DNA of 42,881 nt, taken from the NCBI GenBank assembly GCA_007692665.1, contig REBP01000233.1:1-42881 (forward strand). The letters run 5' to 3'. The notes below the pieces were generated by a model. It was not told where the DNA came from, ran no database searches, and saw only the letters and a list, made by a program, of their open reading frames with translations. The translations under genes and the position numbers were made by a program. The first letter of the stretch is position 1, and every line of letters starts with the position of its first letter. Shown here piece after piece: positions 34,255 through 41,592 of the stretch. The DNA comes from Gemmatimonadales bacterium. Lineage in GTDB: Bacteria > Gemmatimonadota > Gemmatimonadetes > Longimicrobiales > Gaopeijiaceae.

Positions 34255-35283
34255 TCAGCCGCGAACCCGGGCCAGATCCGTCTGGTATGCCTGCCACACG
34301 CCCGGGCGGACCGGTACGTAGAGCCGCTCGTACGGGCTCTGTGCATTCGCATCAGCGAAGAGGGGCACGCCGCCGAACTCGCCGACCTGGCGAATGTTCG
34401 CGCAGTTGAGGCTCACCTCACCCCCGGACCGGAGGTATTCGCGCTGCTCGAATCTCACGGGCTCGTCATTCACGAACCAGTCACGGCCGGAGGCGTATTC
34501 ACCGGCAAAGGCAACGCCTGCTCCGAGCTGCGCCACTGACACGCGGCGCGGGCCCACGAGCGTGTCGCCCTGGGGCGTCACGTATACCGTAACCGTCTCA
34601 CCGGTGGCCAGGCAGAGCTGGGTCGGCGTGCCCTCGGGGAGGGGGGGCTCCACCGTCTCCCGGACAACGACCGTGTCCGGCGCAGGCGCGGGCAGCTGCT
34701 CCACCCTCGTTTCGACCCGGTTGCCGATCATGAAGGACAGGCCGGCCTGTGCACCGAGATTCACGGTCTGCGGCCGAATGAACGTCGTCGCTTCCGCGTC
34801 CTCGGGCACGTAGTACCCGAAGCCCTCGAGACGAGCCGAGAAGTAGTCGTTGAAGGTGAAGCGGAGGCCGAGGAGGCCGCCGGGGCCGCCCCCACGGGCT
34901 CCCACGTTCCGAACGCGGGAGTAGTTGTCGTACGAGTAGCCGGCTCCGAGGAGGAGGCCGACGGTCTCGCCCAGGCTGTGGTTGTACAGCAGCCGGGCCT
35001 GGACCAGTTCATGGGAAATGAACGTGCGACCCTGCCAGCCGGGCTGGTCTTCGAGCTCGGGCTCGGCATAGGTCCAGTCCACTTCCACGGACAGATTCGG
35101 AAGCACGAAGAGGCCGACGCGACCTCCACCTCCGAGAGAATTGTCAACGCCGACTTCGGAGTCGTAGACGGTAAAACGTCCGACGGCACCCAGCTCGATG
35201 GTCCCGGCCCGCTGGGCCACGGCCATCTCCGGAAGGAGCAGGGCAGCGGCGGCCGCCATCGCCAGGATGTAACGTCCCTTCAT
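34255..35283 (-). CDS. Outer-membrane beta-barrel protein
   Basis: A 342-residue protein with a signal peptide (cleavage after AVA, residue 23). Residues about 28-205 have the alternating strands of a small OmpA/OmpW-like barrel: RAGTIELGAVGRFTVYDSEV, VGLLLGAGYSYDNYS, GGLLGLRFTFNDYFSARLEG and LGAQAGLSFMIGNRVE. A proline-rich linker (LPAPAPDTVVVRETVEPP) leads to a C-terminal soluble region of about 110 residues with two cysteines (LCLATG and LNCANIRQ), not recognisable as OmpA's peptidoglycan-binding domain. ATG 35283 has GGGAGG upstream and a sigma70-like promoter about 140 bases before it. It may work with the adjacent large lipoprotein, but this is only positional. Confidence 0.83.
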   Translation of the reverse strand: MKGRYILAMAAAAALLLPEMAVAQRAGTIELGAVGRFTVYDSEVGVDNSLGGGGRVGLFVLPNLSVEVDWTYAEPELEDQPGWQGRTFISHELVQARLLYNHSLGETVGLLLGAGYSYDNYSRVRNVGARGGGPGGLLGLRFTFNDYFSARLEGFGYYVPEDAEATTFIRPQTVNLGAQAGLSFMIGNRVETRVEQLPAPAPDTVVVRETVEPPLPEGTPTQLCLATGETVTVYVTPQGDTLVGPRRVSVAQLGAGVAFAGEYASGRDWFVNDEPVRFEQREYLRSGGEVSLNCANIRQVGEFGGVPLFADANAQSPYERLYVPVRPGVWQAYQTDLARVRG

Positions 35284-35421
35284 GGAGCCTCCCTGAATGG
35301 TAGGAACTCGGTTGAGATCCGCGTTCAGCGCCCCGACCCAGCGTACTGCGGCCCGTCGGGGTTGAGGAGGCAGAGTCGCCATTCGGCGTGCTCTCCCATC
35401 CCTCGCCAGTTTGTCGCGAGG

Positions 35422-35450
35422 AATATACAGGCGCCGGGAAAGCCGCACAA
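35422..35450 (-). promoter_or_regulatory. Sigma70-like promoter of the outer-membrane protein gene
   Basis: On the minus strand TTGTGC (35450-35445) and TATATT (35427-35422) are exactly 17 bases apart. The -10 matches consensus in five of six positions. The predicted leader is about 130 bases. No gene is seen in 35284-35511. Confidence 0.55.
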
Positions 35451-35511
35451 CAGTTGACGGTTCCGGGCCCCCCGGACTTCTTACGACCGCGGTCAGGAAA
35501 AGCTGTTCCCC

Positions 35512-36807
35512 TCACCTCTCCGGGGCACGGGACCCCACGATGTCGGGAGGAACCGGCACGGACCGGGCATAGGGGAGAATGAGGCGGACCGCCCGATCGA
35601 AGAAGAGGTAGTTCCAGGCCCAGTTCACGAGCACCAGCATGCGATTGCGGAAGCCGATGAGCTTCGCGACGTGCACCACCAGCCAGAGCACCCACGCCGG
35701 GAACCCCCGGAGGTTGCGTCCCCCAACCCGGGCCACGGCGGCATTTCGACCGATGACGGCAAGCATCCCCGGATCCCGGTACCGGAACGGCTGGAGCGGT
35801 TCATTCCTGATGGTCCGCAGGATGTTTCGAGCGGCGGTGGTGCCCTGCTGGAGAGCCACGGGCGCCACGCCGGGGAGCGCCTCCCCCTCCTCCTCGAGGT
35901 AGGCCAGGTCCCCCGCGCACCAGAGTCCGGGCATCCCCTCGACCTCGAGATGGGAGGTGACCCGGACCCTCCCGGACGGACCCATGGGAAGACCCCATGC
36001 CTCCGGTCCGATGGCTCCCTTGACCCCCCCGGTCCAGACCACCGTGTCGGTGGCGATCTGGTCACCGCCCTCCAGCGTGACGGCGTGGGGCTGAACCCGG
36101 CTCACCGGGGTGCCGAGGCGCACCTCCACCAGACGTCGCTCGAGACGGCTTCGCGCGTAGTCGCTCAGCTCCTCGGGCATCTCCGACAGGACCCGGTCCA
36201 TGGCCTCCAGAAGGACAATCCGCACCTCGGAGAGATCCAGGTCCGGGTAGTCTCTCCCCAGGGGCCCGTGCACGAGCTCGGCCAGCGCCCCCGAGAACTC
36301 CACCCCGGTGGGTCCGGCCCCCACGATGGTGAAGGTGAGCATTCTTCGCCGGAGCACGGGATCGGTTTCCGCCGCCGCGGCCTCGAAACGCCCCAGGACG
36401 TGGTGCCGGAGGGGGACGGCCTCGTCCATCGTGCGAAGCGGGAAGGCATGCTCCGCGGCCCCGGGGACCCCGAAGAAGTGGGTCGTGGCGCCCATGGCCA
36501 GGATCAGGTGATCGTATTCGACGGGGTCGGCGTCGATCCAGGCCGTGCGGGTGGCAGGATCCACCTGCGTCAGGGAACCCATTCGAAAGGTGACGTTGCG
36601 CGACTTGCGCAGGACGGAGCGGATGGGGTAGGCGATATCGGTGGGCCCGAGTTCCGCCGCCGCCACCTGGTAGAGAAGGGGGAGGAAGGTGTGGTAGTTG
36701 TTCCGGTCGACGAGGATCACGTCCACCGGGGCATTCTGCAGTCTCTGCACGGCCCAGAGTCCGGCGAAGCCGGCCCCGGCGATGAGGACTTTCGGTCGTG
36801 GCACCAT
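35512..36807 (-). CDS. ndh: Type II NADH:quinone oxidoreductase (NDH-2)
   Basis: A 431-residue FAD enzyme that oxidises NADH and reduces quinone at the inner face of the membrane without pumping protons. The FAD-binding GAGFAG is at 11-16 and the NAD-binding GAGPTG at 163-168; ATGATTHFF-like LAMGATTHFFG, AGDLAYLEEE and VAPVALQQGTTAARN are typical of the group. The C-terminal region (WVLWLVVHVAKLIGFRNRM) is the amphipathic membrane-binding part. ATG 36807 is the first good start; its ribosome site is weak. It follows the MoeZ-like gene by 61 bases on the same strand. A sulfide:quinone reductase-like role is unlikely because the conserved redox cysteines are absent. Confidence 0.92.
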   Translation of the reverse strand: MVPRPKVLIAGAGFAGLWAVQRLQNAPVDVILVDRNNYHTFLPLLYQVAAAELGPTDIAYPIRSVLRKSRNVTFRMGSLTQVDPATRTAWIDADPVEYDHLILAMGATTHFFGVPGAAEHAFPLRTMDEAVPLRHHVLGRFEAAAAETDPVLRRRMLTFTIVGAGPTGVEFSGALAELVHGPLGRDYPDLDLSEVRIVLLEAMDRVLSEMPEELSDYARSRLERRLVEVRLGTPVSRVQPHAVTLEGGDQIATDTVVWTGGVKGAIGPEAWGLPMGPSGRVRVTSHLEVEGMPGLWCAGDLAYLEEEGEALPGVAPVALQQGTTAARNILRTIRNEPLQPFRYRDPGMLAVIGRNAAVARVGGRNLRGFPAWVLWLVVHVAKLIGFRNRMLVLVNWAWNYLFFDRAVRLILPYARSVPVPPDIVGSRAPER

Positions 36808-36868
36808 GGTTCCGGGCGCGGAAGGAATGAGGTCATGCCGCGAAGGCGGCAGGCGAGACTCCGGTGGG

Positions 36869-38038
36869 TCAGGCCACGGGAAGCCCGGGGTCCTGGGCCC
36901 GCGCCCACGCCACCAGACCTCCGGAGAGGTTCGACACCCGGGGGAACCCCAGGGAACGCAGACGCTCCGCCACGGCGAGGCTCCGCCCCCCCGCACGACA
37001 CATTACCACGACGCTGCGCCCTTCGTCGAGAGCGGGAGGGAGCGCGGCCGGGTCATCCAGGAGGTGAGGCGGAAGATGGATCGCCCCCAGTGCCGCGAGA
37101 TTCGAGACTTCCCATTCCCAGGGGCTCCGGACGTCCACCAGCAGGGGGGGATCCAGACCCTCGAGGGCCGTCCGGAGTTCCTCCGGCGAAATGGAAGGTG
37201 GAGAATCGGGAGCTGCCGGGCACGGCATCGCAGGTGCCGACGCCCGGGCCGGGACCCACCGCCGGCGGAACCGGGCCTCTCCGCACGCGGGACATGCCGG
37301 GTCGCGGCGAGGGCGGACTTCGCGCATCCGGAGACGGGCCGTGTCGAAGACGAGGAGTCGACCGACGGCCGATTCGAACCGGGTGGCGCCACCCGACCGC
37401 TCGGACTCCGGGCCGCCCGCAACGATCCACTTGATGGCCTCGAGGGCCTGGAGGCTCCCCACCACGCCCGGGAGCGCACCCATGACCCCGGCTTCGGCAC
37501 ATCCGGGAACGGCCCCTTCGGGAGGGGCGTCACGGAAGAGACAGCGGTAGCACGGGCCTCCCGGCGCGGCAAAGATCGCGAGTTGCCCCTCCCACCGGAG
37601 CACGGCACCGTAGACCCAGGGAATCCCCACCTCGAGGGCGGCGTCGTTGACGATGTAACGGGTCGGGAAGTTGTCGGAGCCATCCACCACGAGGTCGTAG
37701 GCCCCGAGGAGTTCAGACGCGTTGGACGCATCCAGCTGCACCGGGTGGGGCTCGATCCTGACCTCGGGATTCAGCACCGAGAGCCGCTCGGCGGCGGACG
37801 CTGTCTTGAGGCGCCCCACATCGGGGGTCCCGTGCAGGATCTGCCGCTGGAGATTCGAGAGCTCCACCCGGTCGGGGTCCACGATCCCCAGCGTTCCCAC
37901 GCCGGCGGCGGCCAGGTAGAGGGCCGCCGGCGACCCAAGCCCCCCTGCCCCGACGATGAGCACCCGCGCCTCGCCCAGCCGGGCCTGTCCCCCGGGCCCG
38001 ACCCCGGGAAGCGCGAGGTGCCGGGCGTAGCGGATCAC
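36869..38038 (-). CDS. moeZ: ThiF/MoeB adenylyltransferase fused to a rhodanese domain (MoeZ-like)
   Basis: A 389-residue cytoplasmic enzyme that adenylates a ubiquitin-like sulfur carrier (MoaD/ThiS/CysO type) and passes it sulfur. The E1-like domain has GAGGLGSPAALYLAAAGVG (30-48) for ATP, DGSDNFPTRY, the zinc pairs CYRC (163/166) and CPAC (249/252) and Cys180 in PGCAEAGV. The rhodanese domain (about 285-389) has the catalytic loop CRAGGRS with Cys347. Length and order match mycobacterial MoeZ and eukaryotic MOCS3/Uba4. The GTG at 38038 overlaps the stop of the DUF2723 glycosyltransferase as GTGA. The sulfur carrier is not in this window, so the pathway (molybdopterin, cysteine, thiamin or tRNA) is open. 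Confidence 0.9.
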   Translation of the reverse strand: MIRYARHLALPGVGPGGQARLGEARVLIVGAGGLGSPAALYLAAAGVGTLGIVDPDRVELSNLQRQILHGTPDVGRLKTASAAERLSVLNPEVRIEPHPVQLDASNASELLGAYDLVVDGSDNFPTRYIVNDAALEVGIPWVYGAVLRWEGQLAIFAAPGGPCYRCLFRDAPPEGAVPGCAEAGVMGALPGVVGSLQALEAIKWIVAGGPESERSGGATRFESAVGRLLVFDTARLRMREVRPRRDPACPACGEARFRRRWVPARASAPAMPCPAAPDSPPSISPEELRTALEGLDPPLLVDVRSPWEWEVSNLAALGAIHLPPHLLDDPAALPPALDEGRSVVVMCRAGGRSLAVAERLRSLGFPRVSNLSGGLVAWARAQDPGLPVA

Positions 38039-40305
38039 CCGCCCCCGACTCCGCCCATGACGCCGCCCTGGTACGTGAAGAGGAACTCGTCCCCCTTCGC
38101 CATCAGTTCGCGGGCGAACGCCTCCTCGCCCCCGGCCGTGATGACGGCATCGGCGAGCTGCAGATACATGTAGTAGAACATGAAGGGGATGTTCACCGAC
38201 GCGCGGTCCGGCCAGATCTCGCGGCTCGCGAGACCGCGGTAGCTGTGGACCTCGCGAGTGAGGCGGAGGGTGGTGTCGATGTCGACCCAGTCTCCTCCCA
38301 GTTGCGGGGAAGCCCGGATCACGCCGTCGGCCTCGGAAAGGTCCTCGATGCGGAGACGGAAGGAGAGTCCCTGGCGGACGGTCCACCGGTCGAGTCCCAG
38401 CGTCTCCGAGAGTCCGCCCGAAGAGCTGAAGTGGATGGGCCGATCCCCGAGGCTGTCCCGGATGAAGGCAAGCGCCATCCGCTCCCCCCGCCCCAGGAAG
38501 ACTCCCTGCTGGTAGCGGACCGGCTGTCCCCCCAGCGTGACCGTGAAGTCGGCCGGGAGGAAGCCGCTGTCCACCTGCCCCATCTCGGATGCGGAGAGCA
38601 GGGTCACCGCGCGCGTCGGAGGTGCCGTCGGTGCCGGGTAGAAGGCACCGGTACCGTCCGGGCTGCCTCGCGTGGGCTCGTAGGCACGCTGGCGCTCGGG
38701 CGCGGTATGGAAGGCGAGCTGACGCGGATACCATTCGGTGTAGAGGTACTGGGTGACGATGACCGACACGTCCTGCCGCACACCCTCCACCTCCTGCAGG
38801 TACCAGAGCGGGAAGGTGTCGTTGTCCCCGTTGGTGAAGAGAATGCCGTACGGCTCCACGCTGTGGAGGAGATTCCATGCCCAGTCGCGGGCGGACCAGT
38901 CGTCGCTTCGGTCCGCCCAGCTCCAGTTCAGGACCACGGGGACCAGCGCCACGAGAAGGATGGGGGACGCCAGCGCGAACCCACGGGGGTTCGGGACCCG
39001 CCCGGCGGCCCACCGCCAGGCCCCCGCGATCCCGATCCCGGCCAGGAACCCCCACAGGTGGAACGACCCGATGAAGAAGTAGTCCCGTTCCCGAACTTCC
39101 CGCATCCGCTGCGGGATCTCGGGCCCCGCGAGGGAATAGCCGTACTTGAAGTTCAGGTAGAGGGTCAGCAGCACCGAGAGCGTTGCCATGAGCCCGCCCA
39201 CATAGAGCCCGATACCCGGCCCGGCGCGCACCGACACGACCAGCCCCCATACCCCGAGGCCGAGAATCAGGAGGGTGACGGGGAGGCGACTGTTCCCCGG
39301 CGTGGAGTCGGAGGAGAGACTGCGGGCCCACTGCCAGTCGAAGTACTGGAAGTAGTTCAGGAGCTGGTGCCCGACGAGGCCGATCCCCCGGGGCGTGTTG
39401 CCGGACATGTCGGTGGGGTCTGCGAAGACCGACGGCTTGCCGTACTGCTCGCGCCCGATGTTGGCGGCCAGCGCCGGACAGCCTGCCCGGGCGTTGGAGT
39501 AGATGGCCACGGCCGCCCCCACCATGGACTCGCAGACCGGCTCCCCCTGGTTGATGCGCGGCTGCTGCTCCGAGCGGAGGGGCAGGAAGAACATCAGCGA
39601 GAGGCCCAGGACCGCCGCCAGGAACCCCCGGGCGAGGAAGCGGGTGTCCAGCAGGATGCGAGGCCTTTCGAGAAGAATCAGCATCCCCAGGGCCGGCGCC
39701 GGGAGGATGGACATCAGGTGGTTCGTGCTCCCGAGGACCATCAGGTAGATGGCGAGGACCAGGTACCACCCGGAGCCGGGTTCGTCCTTCCGGTCCCGCC
39801 AGCGGATGGCCAGCCAGGATACGGCGGCGATGGTCAGAAGGCTGATCGTGTAGACCTTCTCGTGCACGTTGGACTGGTTCCAGACCGTGTACGCCGACGA
39901 CGCCAGGATCGCCCCGGCCCAGGCGCCCACCAGCGGCAGCCGGCGTGCCCATACCTCGCCGACCTCCCGATCGCCCGCCAGCCACCCGCGGATGATGCGG
40001 TGGGCCACCAGGAAGAGGAAGCCCGTCGCCCCCGCCGAGGCCACCGCCGCAAGGAGGTTGATGCGCACAGGGACCGAGGCTCCGGTGAGCCCGAGCAGGA
40101 CACTCCAGGCCCGCCCGACGACCACGAAGAAGGGGTTTCCGGGCGGATGGGGAATCCCCATGATGTGCGCCGTTGCGGTGTACTCGCTCGTGTCCCAGAA
40201 CCAGATGGTCGGGGCCAGGGTCACGAGGTAGAGCGTCAGCGCCGCCGCGGCGGCCCCGAGGGCATGGGCGTAGGGAGGGCGTGCGTCGGTCCGGGGATCG
40301 GTCAT
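38035..40305 (-). CDS. DUF2723 (GT117-type) membrane glycosyltransferase
   Basis: A 756-residue polytopic protein. The first extracytoplasmic loop has the family hallmark FWDTSEYTATAHIMGIPHPP (37-56), with Asp38/Glu41 as likely catalytic acids of a GT-C fold and a Pro-rich loop. About eleven hydrophobic segments occupy residues 15-480, followed by a soluble domain of about 270 residues that includes LFTNGDNDTFPLWYLQ. Members are predicted to transfer polyprenyl-linked sugars to proteins or glycans in the periplasm; biochemical data for the family are limited. ATG 40305 lacks a clear ribosome site. It overlaps the moeZ-like gene by GTGA, an unexpected partnership. Confidence 0.87.
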   Translation of the reverse strand: MTDPRTDARPPYAHALGAAAAALTLYLVTLAPTIWFWDTSEYTATAHIMGIPHPPGNPFFVVVGRAWSVLLGLTGASVPVRINLLAAVASAGATGFLFLVAHRIIRGWLAGDREVGEVWARRLPLVGAWAGAILASSAYTVWNQSNVHEKVYTISLLTIAAVSWLAIRWRDRKDEPGSGWYLVLAIYLMVLGSTNHLMSILPAPALGMLILLERPRILLDTRFLARGFLAAVLGLSLMFFLPLRSEQQPRINQGEPVCESMVGAAVAIYSNARAGCPALAANIGREQYGKPSVFADPTDMSGNTPRGIGLVGHQLLNYFQYFDWQWARSLSSDSTPGNSRLPVTLLILGLGVWGLVVSVRAGPGIGLYVGGLMATLSVLLTLYLNFKYGYSLAGPEIPQRMREVRERDYFFIGSFHLWGFLAGIGIAGAWRWAAGRVPNPRGFALASPILLVALVPVVLNWSWADRSDDWSARDWAWNLLHSVEPYGILFTNGDNDTFPLWYLQEVEGVRQDVSVIVTQYLYTEWYPRQLAFHTAPERQRAYEPTRGSPDGTGAFYPAPTAPPTRAVTLLSASEMGQVDSGFLPADFTVTLGGQPVRYQQGVFLGRGERMALAFIRDSLGDRPIHFSSSGGLSETLGLDRWTVRQGLSFRLRIEDLSEADGVIRASPQLGGDWVDIDTTLRLTREVHSYRGLASREIWPDRASVNIPFMFYYMYLQLADAVITAGGEEAFARELMAKGDEFLFTYQGGVMGGVGGG

Positions 40306-40422
40306 GGTCCGGCGTCTGAAGGGTGGAGTCCGGGGAGGCGTGTTCCCCTAAGGTGGCGCTTCGGAGGTCGGAAGGGGAAGCCCACCCCTGACGGAGCCGG
40401 ATCTTCCCGCTTACTGTTCTCC

Positions 40423-41565
40423 ATGTCCCCTCGTGGATCCCTCGCAGCACTCCGGTTCGCCCGTGGGTGGAGCGCCCCGCCCGGGCCGAGCGTGCCGGCG
40501 GGGCTCGTGGAGGGCGTGGAAACCGTTCGTCTCCCCGGCGTGGACGGCGAGGTGCGGGCGCTCAGGGTGGCCCCTCGGGGCGGCGCTCCGCATCCCGGAT
40601 GGGTACTCCTGCACGGGATCACGGTTCTGGGGCTCGAACACCCCTCCCTCCTGCGCTTCGCCCGCGCCCTCGCGGGAGCGGGGAACCACGTGCTCGTTCC
40701 CGAGATCCGCGCCTGGACCCGACTGGAACTGTCGCCGGCCCAGGCCCAGCGCGTGGTATGCGGGTCCCTCGAGTTCCTGGCAACCGATCCCCGGATCACC
40801 CCCGGCGGCGTGGGGGTGGCGGGGTTCTCCTTCGGCGGACCGCAGGCCCTCGCCGCCGCCGGCGACCCGGCGGGGGGACCCCACCTCCGCAAGGTCCTCG
40901 CGTGGGGCAGCTACGCCCGGTTTCGGTCGGCCCTCGGCTTCTCCTTTTCCGGGGAACTCCAGCCGACCCATGGCTCCGATCGGGGAGCCCCGCTGACGAC
41001 GATCCACCCGGACCCCTATGCCCGCTGGATCGCCGGGGCAAACCTCCTCCCCCTGGTCCAGGGCTTCGGGAGCCTGGATGCGACGGCGTCGGCCCTCCGG
41101 ACGCTCTCCCGGCTCTGGGGAAAGAGCGCCATCGATGCGTACAGCTCCGACTCCGACCCGGTACGCATCCAGCTCCGGGAGGGGCTCCCACCGGGGGAGC
41201 GGGAGCTCTTCGATGTCTTTGCGCCCCCGGCAGGAAGGATCCCGGACCCGGCCGCCGGCGCCGAGATGTGCGAGCTCCTCGCCCGCACCGCATCCCGGCA
41301 CCATCCGCTGCTGGACCCCGTTCCTTCCCTGCCCCCCCTCGGCGTCCCCGTCCACCTCGTCCACGGACGCCAGGACGTCCTCATCCCCTGGACCGAGACC
41401 ACGCGTCTCGAGGCGCTGATCCGCCCCCGGGCCCCGAAGGTCCACGCCACGGTCACCGGACTCTTCGCGCATTCCGCAGGCGAAACGGGGCTTTCCCGTC
41501 GGGCGCAGCTCGTCGAGGGCGGCCGGCTCTTCCAGGCCGTGCGGAAGGTCCTCGCCTTCCGGTAG
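40423..41565 (+). CDS. Alpha/beta hydrolase
   Basis: A 380-residue serine hydrolase of the alpha/beta fold. The oxyanion-hole segment is LLHGITV (62-68), the nucleophile elbow is GFSFGG with Ser136, the acid is probably Asp318 in HGRQDVLIP, and the base His350 in LFAHSAG. The insertion between about 180 and 310 could be a lid. No signal peptide is visible. The substrate (ester, peptide or lipid) cannot be predicted. ATG 40423 has no Shine-Dalgarno; a weak CTGACG/TACTGT pair ends 5 bases upstream, which would make a leaderless transcript. It is divergent from the DUF2723 gene, with 117 bases between, and convergent with the M28 peptidase, 27 bases away. Confidence 0.85.
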   Translation: MSPRGSLAALRFARGWSAPPGPSVPAGLVEGVETVRLPGVDGEVRALRVAPRGGAPHPGWVLLHGITVLGLEHPSLLRFARALAGAGNHVLVPEIRAWTRLELSPAQAQRVVCGSLEFLATDPRITPGGVGVAGFSFGGPQALAAAGDPAGGPHLRKVLAWGSYARFRSALGFSFSGELQPTHGSDRGAPLTTIHPDPYARWIAGANLLPLVQGFGSLDATASALRTLSRLWGKSAIDAYSSDSDPVRIQLREGLPPGERELFDVFAPPAGRIPDPAAGAEMCELLARTASRHHPLLDPVPSLPPLGVPVHLVHGRQDVLIPWTETTRLEALIRPRAPKVHATVTGLFAHSAGETGLSRRAQLVEGGRLFQAVRKVLAFR

Positions 41566-41592
41566 GAGGCCCGGACGCGCGCCCCGCCGCCG

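Noticed and set aside
30987-34409. 1140-codon plus-strand frame over the large lipoprotein gene
   Set aside because: His/Arg/Gly-rich composition and no signal or motif; the minus-strand gene has a lipobox, ribosome site and terminator.
40340-40375. Inverted repeat TTCCCC/GGGGAA upstream of the alpha/beta hydrolase
   Set aside because: Short arms with a wide gap in GC-rich DNA; expected by chance.
38245-40422. Upstream extension of the alpha/beta hydrolase frame into the DUF2723 gene
   Set aside because: The extension is Arg/Pro/Glu-rich antisense sequence; hydrolase homology starts after the ATG at 40423.
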